A stretch of DNA of 64,000 nucleotides, taken from the NCBI RefSeq assembly GCF_905220415.1, contig NC_059558.1:446501-510500 (forward strand). The letters run 5' to 3'. The position numbers were made by a program, and so were the translations under genes. Under the pieces are notes generated by a model, which was not told the DNA's origin, searched no databases, and saw nothing but the letters and a program-made list of their open reading frames with translations. Source of the stretch: Colias croceus (lineage: Eukaryota; Arthropoda; Insecta; Lepidoptera; Pieridae). Positions 47,901-54,104 of this stretch are shown piece by piece. Every line of letters begins with the position of its first letter. The stretch's first letter is position 1.

Positions 47901-48727
47901 ACAGATACAAACTCAAACAAACATACAACAACATAGTACGGTCAGCAGCCCGTGCGCGAGCCGGTACAAACGAATAAACACGGGCGCGTACAAACAACAT
48001 ATTTATAGTGCCACAAACTTATCTGGAACTACGTGCCGCCATTTTGAAATGTCACATTTTCACAGACTTTTCATACGGAATATTTTTTTTTAATAAAAAG
48101 AAAGCGACATCAGTGACACTGTCACCGGGTCAGATAAGTTTGTGGCACTATACATGCTTATGCTGCGTCTGAACCCTAAGAAATACAGATAAACAAATGA
48201 CAAAATAACACATTGCTGATTTTAAATATAGTTGTTTATAAGTTCTTTAAACACATACTTTCACTTATTAATCACAATTTCTATCTACAATTTACCTTTA
48301 TTTTTTAAAGCTTTGGTAAGACAAATTAAACTTGTAGTAAATAATTAAACGATCTCTGAACACAAATAAATATGTTTTTTGACGTGATTAGTTTTAGTCG
48401 GGTGACATGTTCAGAAACTTGTGCCACACCAAAACCTCACGAGCGCGATCGCAGGTATAACGAGAGAGAGACGGACCGATCTCCCGTCTCATCTCGAGCG
48501 TCTCATCTCATCATAAGACGTTATCACGTAAACATCTCGATCGTAAATCTACTTTACAAACAACCAATTTTTTATTACAGATATACCCAGACGAAGGTCA
48601 CAACTTTGAGAAATCATCTCTCCACCTACACAGAACAATGGAACAATTCTTCGACGAGTGCTTCGGGCCAGTAGAAGTAGCTGACTGGGACGCGGGGGTC
48701 GAGGGTTTGTTCCCGTTTAGGGACTGA
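4022..48727 (+). CDS. DPP10: Inactive dipeptidyl peptidase, DPP6/DPP10 class (5' partial)
   Basis: Seventeen exons join in frame: 4022-4229, 31827-31921, 35838-36025, 36781-36944, 38977-39194, 39704-39806, 40195-40316, 40832-41163, 41530-41671, 42160-42303, 43777-43926, 44440-44531, 44882-45002, 45435-45508, 46402-46562, 47491-47684 and 48581-48727 (stop TGA). Every junction is GT-AG with matching phase; the sum is 2655 nt, 884 residues. A single TM (residues 14-36) is followed by an N-terminal beta-propeller and a C-terminal alpha/beta-hydrolase domain. The TM flank QRNWRG and the EPGGQLV, ARGSG, VDVEDQI and YPDEGHN motifs are those of the S9B family. In the nucleophile motif WGAGYG, Gly738 stands where DPP4 has Ser; Asp811 and His843 remain. 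Known family members without the Ser (DPP6, DPP10) act as type II membrane partners of Kv4 channels; that role here is inference. The start codon is upstream of the window. Confidence 0.9.
4283..4541. repeat. TIR element with ttaaaaacaaccgacttc ends
   Basis: The left end is ttaaaaacaaccgacttcaa and the right end is ttgaggtcggttaaaaa, inverse complements apart from single changes. The interior includes ccggccgaattgataacctc near the right end. This is a MITE-like dispersed element in intron 1 of the DPP10-like gene. No transposase is visible. Confidence 0.6.
4676..5041. repeat. Retroelement tail remnant and (GT)n microsatellite
   Basis: An A-run followed by taaataaatctttattatat leads into sequence that resembles a decayed LINE 3' region. 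A GT-rich tract fills about 4928-5041. The 68-residue frame at 4644-4850 lies over this and has no recognisable domain. Confidence 0.35.
5720..5930 (-). repeat. Helitron-like repeat, ctgaag family
   Basis: On the minus strand this reads ctgaagagtttgtttg ... ggtgttagatagccc ... CTAG, ending at plus position 5720. The 5' edge at about 5930 is degraded. Confidence 0.55.
6015..6060. repeat. Short inverted repeat
   Basis: The arms gtcacaaatcaaagcctt (6015-6032) and aaggttttgatttgtgac (6043-6060) pair over 18 bp with one mismatch and a 10-nt loop. No gene context explains it. Confidence 0.6.
6226..6415 (-). repeat. Helitron-like repeat, ctgaag family
   Basis: Complete copy: CTAG at 6226-6229, the minus-strand TCTATACTAATATTATAAAG start at 6415, and a GC-rich hairpin next to the CTAG end. 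Confidence 0.65.
7002..7235 (-). repeat. Helitron-like repeat, gtctgtctg family
   Basis: It has the minus-strand layout aatgcgaaagtaactctgtc ... cgggaacgggaactatgc ... hairpin. The terminal CTAG is mutated to GTAG. It shares its body with 42447-42667. Confidence 0.55.
7322..7445. repeat. GC-richer decayed repeat fragment
   Basis: This block (gagcgggcggtgtactga ... gaccccatagc-like ... cctttgagggacgcg) contrasts with the AT-rich surroundings and has no open frame of note. It looks like a worn transposon piece; the family was not recognised. Confidence 0.25.
7794..7972 (-). repeat. Helitron-like repeat, aaagtcgctttc family
   Basis: CTAG stands at 7794-7797 next to the cggcttcgcccgc hairpin. 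The 5' end on the minus strand is actacatagtataaaacaa. A sister copy lies at 50072-50260. Confidence 0.6.
8546..8763 (+). repeat. Helitron-like repeat, atgcgaaag family, 5' truncated
   Basis: It starts inside the family at aaagtttgtgaggatg and ends with the ccgcgggcggaaagCTAG terminus. Confidence 0.6.
9443..9727 (+). repeat. Two abutting Helitron-like remnants
   Basis: The first (9443-9567) runs from TCTATACTATAAAAATGAAT to a ggggcggaccg hairpin end with CTAG mutated to CAAG; it is a short relative of the copy at 45112. The second (about 9590-9727) keeps the atcccgaaaattccacggga block and ends in CTAG. Confidence 0.5.
9728..14282. other. Intron 1 interior, nothing supported
   Basis: AT-rich intronic DNA. 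The small frames near 9958, 11709, 12490 and 13351 show no recognisable domain and no splice support. A worn Helitron 3' terminus (ggtgaaaccgcg ... CTAG) follows at 14290-14322. Confidence 0.5.
14606..14670. repeat. Foldback, 30-bp arms
   Basis: The arms 14606-14635 and 14641-14670 are inverse complements with one mismatch and a 5-nt loop. They contain acaaaatattcgattg and its inverse. It could be a MITE or an RNA hairpin; no open frame spans it. Confidence 0.7.
14834..15053. repeat. Foldback element, arms of 81 and 88 nt
   Basis: The arms 14834-14914 and 14966-15053 pair almost throughout, with a 7-nt indel and a few mismatches. A 51-nt GC-rich loop separates them. The arms contain aaaggtacaagtccgagacg and gcaaactgcaacagcaaac. 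The GC content is well above the flanks, as expected of a foldback/MITE insertion. Confidence 0.75.
15132..15330 (-). repeat. Helitron-like repeat, ctgaag family
   Basis: CTAG is at 15132-15135, followed on the plus strand by the ctgttggtcttagtgtgatg and cttcagctttataatatta blocks. Confidence 0.6.
16095..16345. repeat. Decayed 'agggttccg' repeat
   Basis: It starts agggttccgaaccacaaagg and continues with ctgttcagttgtctgtcaac and a matching acagggtac near the end. This pattern is common in insect genomes as a worn transposon-derived repeat; recognition is from pattern only. Confidence 0.3.
16855..17079 (-). repeat. Helitron-like repeat, atgcgaaag family
   Basis: Full-length minus copy: CTAG at 16855-16858, the ccgcccgcggcttcg hairpin, a (CA)n tract near 17028, and the TCCTACTATAATATTATAAA start at 17079. 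Confidence 0.7.
17201..17297. repeat. Foldback, about 43-bp arms
   Basis: The arms 17201-17244 (tgttacagtcaaaaccctta ...) and 17256-17297 pair with few mismatches around an 11-nt loop. The outer 22 bp are perfect. No coding frame is present. Confidence 0.75.
17898..18515. repeat. Pair of CCGG-rich direct repeats
   Basis: Two GC-rich blocks, about 17905-17965 and 18450-18505, share the order gggt(c/g)aaa, ttaat, ccgg(a/t)tatc-like, ccggta, then ttgagt(g/a)atcg. They stand in direct orientation about 540 bp apart in very AT-rich DNA. The family was not recognised; they could be the edges of one element. Confidence 0.35.
18681..18850 (+). repeat. Helitron-like repeat, gtctgtctg family
   Basis: It begins TCCCAAATATAATTGCG, carries gtctgtctgtctgacgc and ends ggggcggattgCTAG^T. 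Confidence 0.5.
19675..19834 (-). repeat. Helitron-like repeat, ctgaag family, 3' truncated
   Basis: The minus-strand 5' part (TCTATACTAATATTATAAAG-like, ggtgttagatagc-like) is present. The hairpin and CTAG end are missing. Confidence 0.5.
19851..20587. repeat. Possible TIR element, tgcacgcctcataa ends
   Basis: The motif tgcacgcctcataa at 19851-19864 recurs inverted (ttatgaggcgtgca) at 20574-20587. The interior includes two copies of tatatttatagtgtactc (about 20320 and 20521). No transposase frame is visible. The inverted ends could be chance, but 14 identical bases make that unlikely. Confidence 0.4.
21061..21308 (-). repeat. Helitron-like repeat, atgcgaaag family
   Basis: CTAG is at 21061-21064, followed by the cgcccgcggcttcgcccgcg hairpin. 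The minus-strand start TCCTACTAATAAATAATAA is at 21308. Confidence 0.65.
21309..24280. other. Intron 1 interior, no gene
   Basis: AT-rich. The overlapping frames at 21741-22010 and 22171-22414 lack recognisable domains. A 29-bp unit (aacttttttgataagaaat...) is duplicated in tandem at 23033-23061 and 23062-23090. Homopolymer T runs lie near 22432 and 22951. Confidence 0.5.
24281..24638 (+). repeat. Helitron-like repeat split by a second element
   Basis: A TCTATACTAATATTATAAAT start at 24281 and a gaaaacgctggcaaagccgc ... CTAG end at 24635-24638 frame the copy. Between them sits a GC-rich unit (about 24391-24516) bounded by agctattgcatagc and its inverse gctatgcaatagct, which reads like an inserted TIR element. 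Confidence 0.5.
25128..25597 (-). repeat. Helitron-like repeat, ctgaag family, with an insertion
   Basis: CTAG is at 25128-25131 and the minus-strand cttcag/ataatattag start is near 25597. The body is interrupted at about 25180-25490 by an AT-rich LINE-like tail. Confidence 0.6.
25180..25490 (-). mobile_element. 5'-truncated LINE tail nested in a Helitron copy
   Basis: On the minus strand this ends with ggtgaataaatgattatgat, i.e. a polyadenylation-like AATAAA plus a (GATTAT)n tail, the usual look of a LINE 3' end. GGGCTA occurs at both edges (about 25179 and 25490), a candidate target-site duplication. Confidence 0.5.
26337..29912 (+). mobile_element. Non-LTR retrotransposon, jockey/CR1 type, near full length
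   Basis: A GC-richer 5' leader (about 26337-26467), which contains tggggtgcaatggct twice (26438 and 26463), precedes one long frame. A 29-nt trailer and a run of 26 A (29887-29912) follow. There is no separate gag-like ORF1, so the element is either single-ORF or 5' truncated. It inserted in the sense orientation in intron 1 of the DPP10-like gene. I could not identify a target-site duplication with confidence. Confidence 0.85.
26468..29857 (+). CDS. LINE endonuclease/reverse transcriptase, intact 1129 aa
   Basis: This is one uninterrupted frame. Residues 1-150 are low-homology, with a basic stretch (RRKKRK). About 152-376 form the apurinic-like endonuclease: LCNIRGL start, TETQ, GDFNAHH at 294-300, SDH at 368-370. 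From about 600 comes the reverse transcriptase: KSNGPDGIP, DVAKAFD (from 745), PQG at 803-805 and the catalytic YADD at 829-832. The C-terminus ends in the NAHGRR-like tail typical of this group. All catalytic motifs are present and no stop or frameshift interrupts them, so the copy is young or still competent. The true start could be any in-frame Met before the endonuclease. Confidence 0.92.
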   Translation: MQWLSNTSQPKPTSPARGAPCRSTDEALAYFYTVVELQLRTISYSYVARLGCSLSGEVTTVSLDTSVKQFFCVSLESVRRPEAQSLTPSNKQMAAVFKKGLPQEGTGVKDAGESLPERSRLGCPTYSGGGKIPLSYTARRKKRKPTSASPTMSLHVDLCNIRGLHSNLTAVHQHLETSKPHLLFLTETQISSPADISYLKYPGYALEHSFLPRAGVCVYTREDICCRRLSVLDGNNNLSILWLRVDCDDHPRIYACLYRRHSGNDETDQLIEHIQDTIDTLLQKIPSAEIVVLGDFNAHHAEWLKSRITDHAGRSFYDLVLSYGLTQLVSAPTRIPDVEDHTPSLLDLFLSSHPDDYQISIKAPLGSSDHCLVQSTVSIMRQSQPRPASYRRVWHYRSADWDGMRTFFASYPWRQICFSSEDPDACADSVADVVTQGMELYIPYSVVPIGGKSQPWFGKSCKVASRFKQDCFQAWVKATAEKNPRASYFKKKYNSASRQFKKKILSAKSDFIVKIGKKLVQYPSGTRAFWSLAKAIQGNFCKSSFPPLCRDNDTLAYTAKEKADTLVSLFASNSTLEDEGRVPPTIPHCNNMMTDVKFTQRAVRKALFSLDVNKSNGPDGIPAIVLKTCAPELAPVLTRLFRCSYASGKVPGSWKTALIHPIPKKGSGSDPKNYRPIAVTSLFSKVMESIINCQMLRYLEDHQLLSDHQYGFRRSRSAGDLLVYLTHRWASAIESKGEAMAVSLDVAKAFDRVWHKGLLSKLPSYGLPERLCKWTASFLTARSIRVVVDGTCSESMPVNAGVPQGCVLSPTLFLLHINDMLRIRDIHCYADDSTGDAAYTGVANMSQEQVDQHRKELVSNIQKSLDEISIWGQKNLVEFNPSKTQVCAFTAKKKSFDIAPQFQNTLLNATPCIGILGVDIASDVQFRGHLEDKAKLASKKLGVLARARQYFTPAHRLQLYKAQVRPHMEYCSHLWAGAPKYQLLPFDRLQRRASRIVDRPELTDRLDPLALRRDVASLCVFYRIYNGECSEELFQLIPAAQFHNRTARHKLKYHPHHLDAWRSSTVRFKRHFLPRTTLLWNKLPASVFPNLYDMDTFKKKAYKFLKGQQIVRKVPDNANAHGRRRASKK
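30850..31070 (-). repeat. Helitron-like repeat, atgcgaaag family
   Basis: CTAG is at 30850-30853, the hairpin cgcccgcagcttcacccgcg follows, and the minus-strand TCCTACTAATATTATAAATG start is at 31070. Confidence 0.65.
31295..31388. repeat. Near-perfect 94-bp palindrome
   Basis: The arms 31295-31340 and 31343-31388 are 46 nt each with two mismatches and a 2-nt centre. The outer half contains caagagcccgcttcagccag. It lies about 440 bp before the second coding exon of the DPP10-like gene and would form a long stem in its pre-mRNA. Either a young foldback element or an RNA hairpin source. Confidence 0.8.
31922..35837. other. Intron of the DPP10-like gene, few features
   Basis: The only clear element is a Helitron-like ctgaag copy at 33331-33486 (TCTATACTAATATTATTGAG start, CTAG end, + strand). 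A worn accgatttgaaa/ggaggttcag repeat lies at about 35033-35215. The small frames at 33201, 34271 and 35580 have no supported function. Confidence 0.5.
37168..37345. repeat. Degenerate GC-rich tandem repeat, gcggcaacgtcgc unit
   Basis: The core (gcggcaacgt(c/t)gcgt(c/t)a, the second copy more diverged) occurs five times in direct orientation. Successive spacings are about 37, 49, 38 and 45 nt, so the array has a dimeric period of about 84. It sits in the intron between exons 4 and 5 and is much GC-richer than its surroundings. Confidence 0.6.
38977..39194 (+). CDS. DPP10: DPP10-like exon 5: propeller with broken Glu-Glu motif
   Basis: It encodes a GVIFNGVPDFLYETEV start followed by a strand rich in aromatic residues and NDS-VPEY. 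In DPP4 the corresponding YEEEV carries Glu205/Glu206, which bind the substrate N-terminus. Here the middle Glu is Thr235 (codon 39024-39026), so the N-terminus anchor is incomplete, consistent with a non-enzyme. Alignment is by eye from family knowledge. Confidence 0.8.
40832..41163 (+). CDS. DPP10: DPP10-like exon 8 with a GTSG repeat insertion
   Basis: The propeller strands are interrupted at residues 399-429 (40928-41020) by a Gly/Ser/Thr run made of GTSGS, TGTSGS, SGTSGY and SGTSG units, just after CGWCGGG. Nothing like it is known to me in vertebrate DPP6/DPP10. The exon is very GC-rich and has long antisense and alternate-frame shadows. Acceptor atccag|ata, donor ttctt|gtaagt (phase 2). 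Confidence 0.82.
41675..42113. repeat. Degenerate minisatellite, cagtacactac unit
   Basis: Many imperfect copies of cagtacact(a)cacagaacgcaaat stand in direct orientation in the intron between exons 9 and 10. The repeats begin immediately after the donor of exon 9. Confidence 0.6.
42447..42667 (+). repeat. Helitron-like repeat, gtctgtctg family
   Basis: It starts TCCATACTAATATTATAAAT, holds gtctgtctgttactcaatc, and ends gcgggcggatacCTAG^T. Confidence 0.65.
43008..43776. repeat. 61-bp minisatellite with copies of an exon start
   Basis: From 43141 to 43567 seven 61-bp units stand head to tail. Each is a 32-nt plus a 29-nt version of (cat)actatcagtattgacgcag, then tacgtttgct. Degenerate units extend to both sides and reach the acceptor of exon 11 (43777). 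Within the array, 43075-43107 and 43596-43628 repeat the acceptor and first 24-25 nt of that exon, with AG kept in both. Confidence 0.85.
44263..44386 (+). repeat. TIR repeat, GAAGTGAAACTTC family (copy 2)
   Basis: It starts cacacgtgtcagaaatgaaac, carries gtgacggtattgccatgac, and ends gaagtttcagttc. The same interior block occurs in the copy at 48754. It ends about 50 bp before the acceptor of exon 12. Confidence 0.65.
44863..44879. repeat. (C)17 tract serving as the polypyrimidine tract of exon 13
   Basis: Seventeen C residues run directly into the AG (44880-44881) of exon 13. Such a pure C tract is unusual and prone to slippage. Confidence 0.85.
45003..45282 (+). repeat. (ACACT)n microsatellite and a Helitron-like repeat
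   Basis: Imperfect actac/cacta repeats fill 45012-45067 just after the exon 13 donor. A Helitron-like copy runs 45112-45282, from TCTTATATATAAAAATGAAT to ggggcgaaccgCTAG^T. Confidence 0.6.
46402..46562 (+). CDS. DPP10: DPP10-like exon 15: nucleophile elbow without Ser
   Basis: It encodes the helix after VDVEDQI and the nucleophile elbow. The motif reads WGAGYGA where DPP4 has WGWSYGG; the Ser codon is GGG (46460-46462, Gly738). DPP10 of vertebrates also has Gly here and DPP6 has Asp. The exon is extremely GC-rich with Ala-rich helices. Acceptor ctgttag|g, donor caca|gtgagt (phase 1). Confidence 0.88.
46608..46975. repeat. AT tract and LINE-like 3' tail
   Basis: A (TA)n-rich block at about 46608-46675 is followed at 46727-46975 by a segment ending gacaataaacgtttattta plus (TTTA)n, the look of a truncated LINE 3' end in plus orientation. 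Confidence 0.4.
46966..47381. repeat. Nested inverted repeats carrying tRNA T-arm-like sequence
   Basis: Outer arms at about 46969-47021 and 47284-47339 are inverse complements, including ggttcgagtcccg on one side and cgggactcgaaccc on the other; this is a good match to a tRNA T-loop/B box. A second pair, 47249-47279 and 47351-47381, pairs over 31 nt with one mismatch and straddles the right outer arm. Confidence 0.65.
47491..47684 (+). CDS. DPP10: DPP10-like exon 16: retained catalytic-site Asp
   Basis: It begins (N)SYWTERYGG, equivalent to the TERY block of S9B enzymes. It later holds LLAHAGAD, where Asp811 (47607-47609) occupies the place of the DPP4 triad Asp. It is strongly GC-biased. 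The donor cac|gtcagt is weaker than the others, and (CA)n repeats follow directly. Confidence 0.85.
48004..48152. repeat. 149-bp MITE with 22-bp perfect TIRs
   Basis: The ends tatagtgccacaaacttatc (48004 on) and its inverse (ending at 48152) match perfectly over 22 bp. The terminal TA on each side would fit a TA target duplication of Tc1/mariner type. The interior is non-coding. Confidence 0.75.
48581..48727 (+). CDS. DPP10: DPP10-like last exon with retained His and stop
   Basis: It opens IYPDEGHNFEKSS; His843 (48599-48601) stands at the triad His position. The closing EQFFDECFG matches the family's final helix. A short tail follows, then TGA at 48725-48727. Confidence 0.9.
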   Translation: MYPDEGHNFEKSSLHLHRTMEQFFDECFGPVEVADWDAGVEGLFPFRD

Positions 48728-48753
48728 ATGTTAATAAGACAAGCGTGTACCGA

Positions 48754-48882
48754 GCACACGTGTCAGAAGTGAAACTTTTTTGGCAAGATTCAAAGATAAC
48801 AAAATCGTCGCCTCACTCCATGACGTGACGGTATTGCCATGACGTGACCATGAAATTTAAGCGCCTAAAAAAGTTTCACTTC
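48754..48882 (+). repeat. TIR repeat, GAAGTGAAACTTC family (copy 3), in the 3'UTR
   Basis: cacacgtgtcag, then gaagtgaaactttttt at 48766-48781, and its exact inverse at 48867-48882, with gtgacggtattgccatgac inside. It begins 27 bp after the DPP10-like stop codon, so it should be part of the 3'UTR. Confidence 0.75.
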
Positions 48883-48900
48883 AAAAATATTTTGTGACGC

Positions 48901-48906
48901 AATAAA
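48901..48906 (+). terminator. Candidate polyadenylation signal of the DPP10-like gene
   Basis: This is the first AATAAA after the stop codon, 174 nt downstream and just past the TIR repeat. Further AATAAA motifs follow in the AT-rich DNA, so a longer 3'UTR is possible. Confidence 0.35.
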
Positions 48907-51900
48907 TTTTGTTAAAAAAATGGACGCAATAATTTTGTTTGTTTTGGAAATAAAAATACCTTACCTAATCATACAAAAATGAAGTGATTCTTAGACGCGA
49001 AGTAAATAAAATTAAAAACTTACGATTTCTAGTCACAAACTGACACACACACCCAAACATGTAATAAGTATCCATAAATTAACTACTAAATACAATAACC
49101 CCGTAAAATTAAATTTTATTTACTTTTTAAATAAATATTCCCGGTTCAAAAATGAACAAAACGTAGCACGAAAACGAGAAAAAATAGATATTATGCTATT
49201 CCCAAAGCAATAATAATTAAATTCGAAAATTATTACGCAAGAAAATACTTACTCTCTAGTAGCAAACTAATGAAAACTGTGAAAACTGAACAAGTAAATA
49301 TAATATTCCCAATGCAATAAAAATTAATAACAAATTGCACTGCATTGGATACCAAGATGTACATTTTATTCATTAATATTCCATCAGCTCAAAACTCGAT
49401 AAAACATTGGAAACAATTGCAGACGAAGGACGACAGACTTGAATTTGATTTTAATATAATTTCATTGCGTACATAATTAGACGTTCATTTAAACTTACTA
49501 ATTTTAGTAATTTACCGAAACACTAATAATACCTGAATCTAATATTTTTCATAGTCCACAGATTAAGATAACTCTGAATAAAGCTACTTTTTACCTAATT
49601 TAAAAATTATCAAAAATGATATTAAAATAAACTCAATATTTATAAGAATGAACAGTATTTGCAGATGGTATGTTTGTCATTGTTGTAGTTTGTCATAGAG
49701 AATTACAAATATATTGAGAATATAAATATCTTCGATATTTAATCCAAGAGTATTTTGTGATCACTGCACCAGACTCATTTACAATATTATAATAGATTAT
49801 TATTAAATAATGGTGCATATTTATAATATTTGTTATACATAAGCCTAAATACATATTTTATTAGATAAATTAATTGTAAAACAATTGAGATGTGGATTTG
49901 ATGTTTTACCTTGATGTATTATTGTTAGATAAAAATATAAGCTATAGTTTGCGAAAAATGTATTTTATTATTGTTATTTAAAAGATTTCGAGTACTTCAT
50001 TTTTGTCGAAAAACGTCAGTTTTTCGTTGAAACTATTTCTGTATTTAGTATTTACTAGACATATTAAAATAACTACATAGTATAAAACAAAGTCGCTTTC
50101 TCTGTCCCTATGTCTCTTTTTAGCTTAAATCTTTAAAACTACGCAACGGATGTTGATGCGGTTATTTTTAATAGATAGAGTGATTCAAGAGGAAGGTTTT
50201 AGTATCTATATAATTTATTGGTTTTAGACAAAGTGGGCGAAGCCGCGGGCGGTAAGCTAGTATTTTATATATCTGAAATTCCTTGAAATTTCCTAGTAAA
50301 TATTTATTACCAGAGCCAATATATTTTTCGCAAGCTATGCCGGAGTAAAGCTCCAAGAGAAATTTTCTTATGATTATTATAAGGTATAAATGTTCTATAT
50401 ATTAGTGTTAATCGAACTTTCTATATATTTTAATGTCGCTTTCAATGTCATCGTAAAATTTAGCTTTAATGTGTTTAGATAATCCAAAATAAATCAATTC
50501 CTATTTCTCTATTCTTACTACAGTCAAGATAATTTATTTATATCTATAATATATCTATATTTCAAGATAAAAATAAATACGCAATATTTTCATAAATGCA
50601 AATAGTCAGAGAATATAGTCATTTCTAATTATTTTGATATGAGATTAATACCTATGTCCTATAGAATACAATATAGTATGTAATTGTACTCAAAAATATT
50701 TTTTATTATCTTGACTGTAATAATCTTCCTCATAGGCATAATAAATGGACTGAAAAAAATCAAAGTATTAGTACATTTTGCGTACCCCTAATATCAATAT
50801 TTATTTTAGGTTGGCAACAAAAATACGTCAAAATTATAAATAAAAACAAAATATAAAATGTCGAATTAAATGTCAGTCCTATCTATGTCTATGATATATC
50901 CAATTTGTTTTAAATCGATGAGTAACAAATTTACAGTAGAATGCTAGGCTAAATACATTGATATAGTATTCAATATTAGAACTTGTGATCAAAATTCAAA
51001 TATTTTTTTGTTGTCAATAAAGTCTTCAAACCATAAAAAATAAAAAAACAAATATATTTTTTTAATTTGTGGTTTGAAATTTCTTCTGAAAAAGCACTTC
51101 GCGCACTTATTTAATACTATATCAATGAGGAAATAAATAAATTTACTATTACATATTCATGCAAATAGATTTTATAAAAACACTAAAAATTATATAAAAA
51201 ATAAAATGGTTATAGATGTCGTATTTATGGAATACAAAAATTTAGATGTTAATAGAAATGGTGTATATTTTGTGTATCAAACATTTTCTAGTCGATAAAT
51301 AGTCATTTGTTTTCATTATTTCAAAATTTAGTTTTAATTGTTTAGGCGAATATTCGAATAATTATACACTGCCAATTATGTTTCAGTATTTAAATTATTG
51401 GTAAAATTTAGGTGTCTAGTAGAATTTTATTGTTTTATTTCATTAAAAATGTGATATTTATTTATTTGATGGCGATATTAATTAAGTGTAAAAATATATT
51501 TTCCACCAATCTAAATGTTAGTTGCATACTTCGTGTTAAATGGAAAATCAATAAATTTGTAAATTATTACCAATAATTATTCTAAATTACTACTTGTCTT
51601 AGCACTTAATGCTTGATCTCTATACAATTAAGTATGCATCTTTCCTGTCTCTCTTTTATATTTATTTGTAAAATATAACAAATATATATATTTATGTATA
51701 AGCTCGCTATCATCCAATACTTTAAAAGTATATAAATAATATTCTATCGCCCTCGCAGTATTCGATATTTTTACTGACATTTCAGCAAAAGTAAGTCAGT
51801 AAGTCAAACATGTGGGTTATATCTTTTTATGCATATCCTTAAATTTTTTATAATTTAAAAGTAATGTCTCCTATGAAAACTCTAGAATGTCTCTAGAGTC

Positions 51901-53329
51901 TAGGCACATTTTATAACTTAGGTATCCATAGAAAAGTTTGTAAATATAAAGGAGGCAGTTAATTTTTTGGTCCATTGCCCCTTGGCTCTTACCTATCGAA
52001 GCTAATTACCAATATCATAAAAAACAGCAAAAACTCCATTTGTCCATTACCTACTTGTTTTCTTATTCATTAGGTATTTTTGCAACACTATGAAACTTGT
52101 AAAATTAACTTCATACCATTTTCCGATACTAGCGCCATAGTTACTTAGCTTCCCCACTTCAGAAACTATTTTAATAATTTTTATGTGCCCTATATTCTTC
52201 AATATTTTTCTTCTACTTTTTTCAAATGTTTTCTTCATTACTAATTAAGAATTAAACCTCTTTGTTTTACACATAAACTGTTATGAAAGAATGAGCTTGG
52301 AAATAATTTCTTTTAAAATAAGATTTTGTATTTAAAATTAAGTACCTATTTTAATTTGTCGTATAATTTGATGTTCTCATTTTTAGTTACCGTGCGAGGA
52401 CGATTATTATTATCTATATTATGTTCTATTTGTAACATATTTAATTAAATAATTTGCGACATTTTTGTTTTATTATTCCACGCTCATTCAGTTTTAATGA
52501 AAGTGTTTAAAAATAATTGTATGTGTAATAAGTTTTTATGCTCATTCGTTATGTTGTTTTGTAATAAAATATAAAAGTTGTTTGAATTTAATTTTTTCCT
52601 TATGACCTATCCAACACATCTATACCTATATAAGATACACCAAAGTACCTATCTATAGAATAGTACCTAATGTTTTCACAAATTTTGATGAAAATATGTC
52701 TACCATTAAAAATTGAATCATAGAAAAATCTTATTAACTACTGCTTTCACACAATTTACAATAAAAAAAGCATCTTAATCGTCCTATCTGAAACTACAAT
52801 ATTCGATTTGGTCTTCATATTATGTAGTCAGCACATAAAACAGTCTGAAAATTTCTCATTAAAATGCTGATGAATTATGTAATTAATCTTGTTCTCTACA
52901 ATATTTAAAAAGATCCAAATTCAAATTTTCCGTCAGCTTTTTTTGAGAGCTTTTTTGCAATTTTTTTTGCGCATCTTTCGTTACGATATCCTTTTGGAAC
53001 ATTTAGGTTGAGTTCGACCACGTTACTTTAGCAATAACAAACATGTAGGAAAATACGAGTTGCACCATTTGACAATTTTATAGTAGATACGTAATAATTT
53101 AAAAACTAACTATAACCGCTCGTTCTTCACTGGTTCACTTTATTTTTGCAGCTTTTAGCCATTGTCTAGTTCAAGTTCATACATTTACAATGTTTATAAT
53201 TAGGGTATAATTATTTTTAAAAAATATAATTTTACACACTATAATAATTATACACACACAATTATTGTACACATACACAATTATTATTGTGTACATTTTC
53301 CACACGCCGCCAAATCAAAAAATTGATAG
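48907..53329. other. AT-rich intergenic region between convergent genes
   Basis: No gene was recognised. A Helitron-like copy of the aaagtcgctttc family lies at 50072-50260 (+, ending ggtaagCTAG^T). An acacaattatt/ataattgtg inverted microsatellite lies at about 53230-53300. Some of the region may be an extended DPP10-like 3'UTR. Confidence 0.5.
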
Positions 53330-53598
53330 TATCATCCTGTCATCCATAGATGGCGTTGTTATAAATTGAATTTAGTTTAACTTTTCGACAATAGATGGCG
53401 CTGTTATAAATGTTTATATAGTTTTAACTTTTCGACAATAGATGGCGCTGTTATAAATATTTTATATAGTTTTTAACTTTTCGACAATAGATGGCGCTGT
53501 TATAAATTTAATATAGTTTTAACTTTTCGACGATAGATGGCGCAGTTATGAATTTTAAATAGTTTTAACTTCTCGACAATAGATGGCGCTGTTACAAA
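53330..53598. repeat. Tandem array of agatggcgctgtta units
   Basis: Six direct copies have their core agatggcg at 53348, 53393, 53440, 53489, 53535 and 53581, i.e. 45-49 bp apart. The spacer is ttttaacttttcgacaat. The cores are better conserved than the spacers. It stands between the convergent 3' ends of the DPP10-like gene and COX4. Confidence 0.8.
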
Positions 53599-54104
53599 TA
53601 ACTGTTTGGTTCCGTTATTAAAAATTTTTATATTTATGATGATAGGGTTTAAACACGAACAAATTGAGTCGTGAAACTGACGAACGGCAAGGTGCTTCGT
53701 CCGCAACTTGCCGTTTGTCTGTTAGAACGCTTAGGTACCTATTTGTTAAAATAATAATGTCAAATGAGTAATGACACTTCATTTTGTATTTGACGCTTCT
53801 GAGAGTTATTTAAAGTTAACAAAAACTTTACAGTGAAATACATACGAATGAATGAAATATTTAGATTTTATGCACAGCAGGCGCAGCCTACTTGAATTAG
53901 ATTTAAATTCTACCATTTGCTTTTAGTGTCTCTTTAATATTATTGCAAATTCATTCCTGCGTGAAAGTAAATGTATGTCTGAAACTCAATCGATTAAAGC
54001 TCATTCAGGCGAACAAATCGCTGCAGTACTATAATTAACTACTACCATGGACCAATATAATTGGTCCATGCTACTACTGTACAAGGGTGTTTTAAAAAAT
54101 AAAA

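Noticed and set aside
47400..48000. Long Arg/Ala-rich and Val/Cys-rich frames on both strands
   Set aside because: Shadows of exon 16 and the adjacent (CA)n microsatellite.
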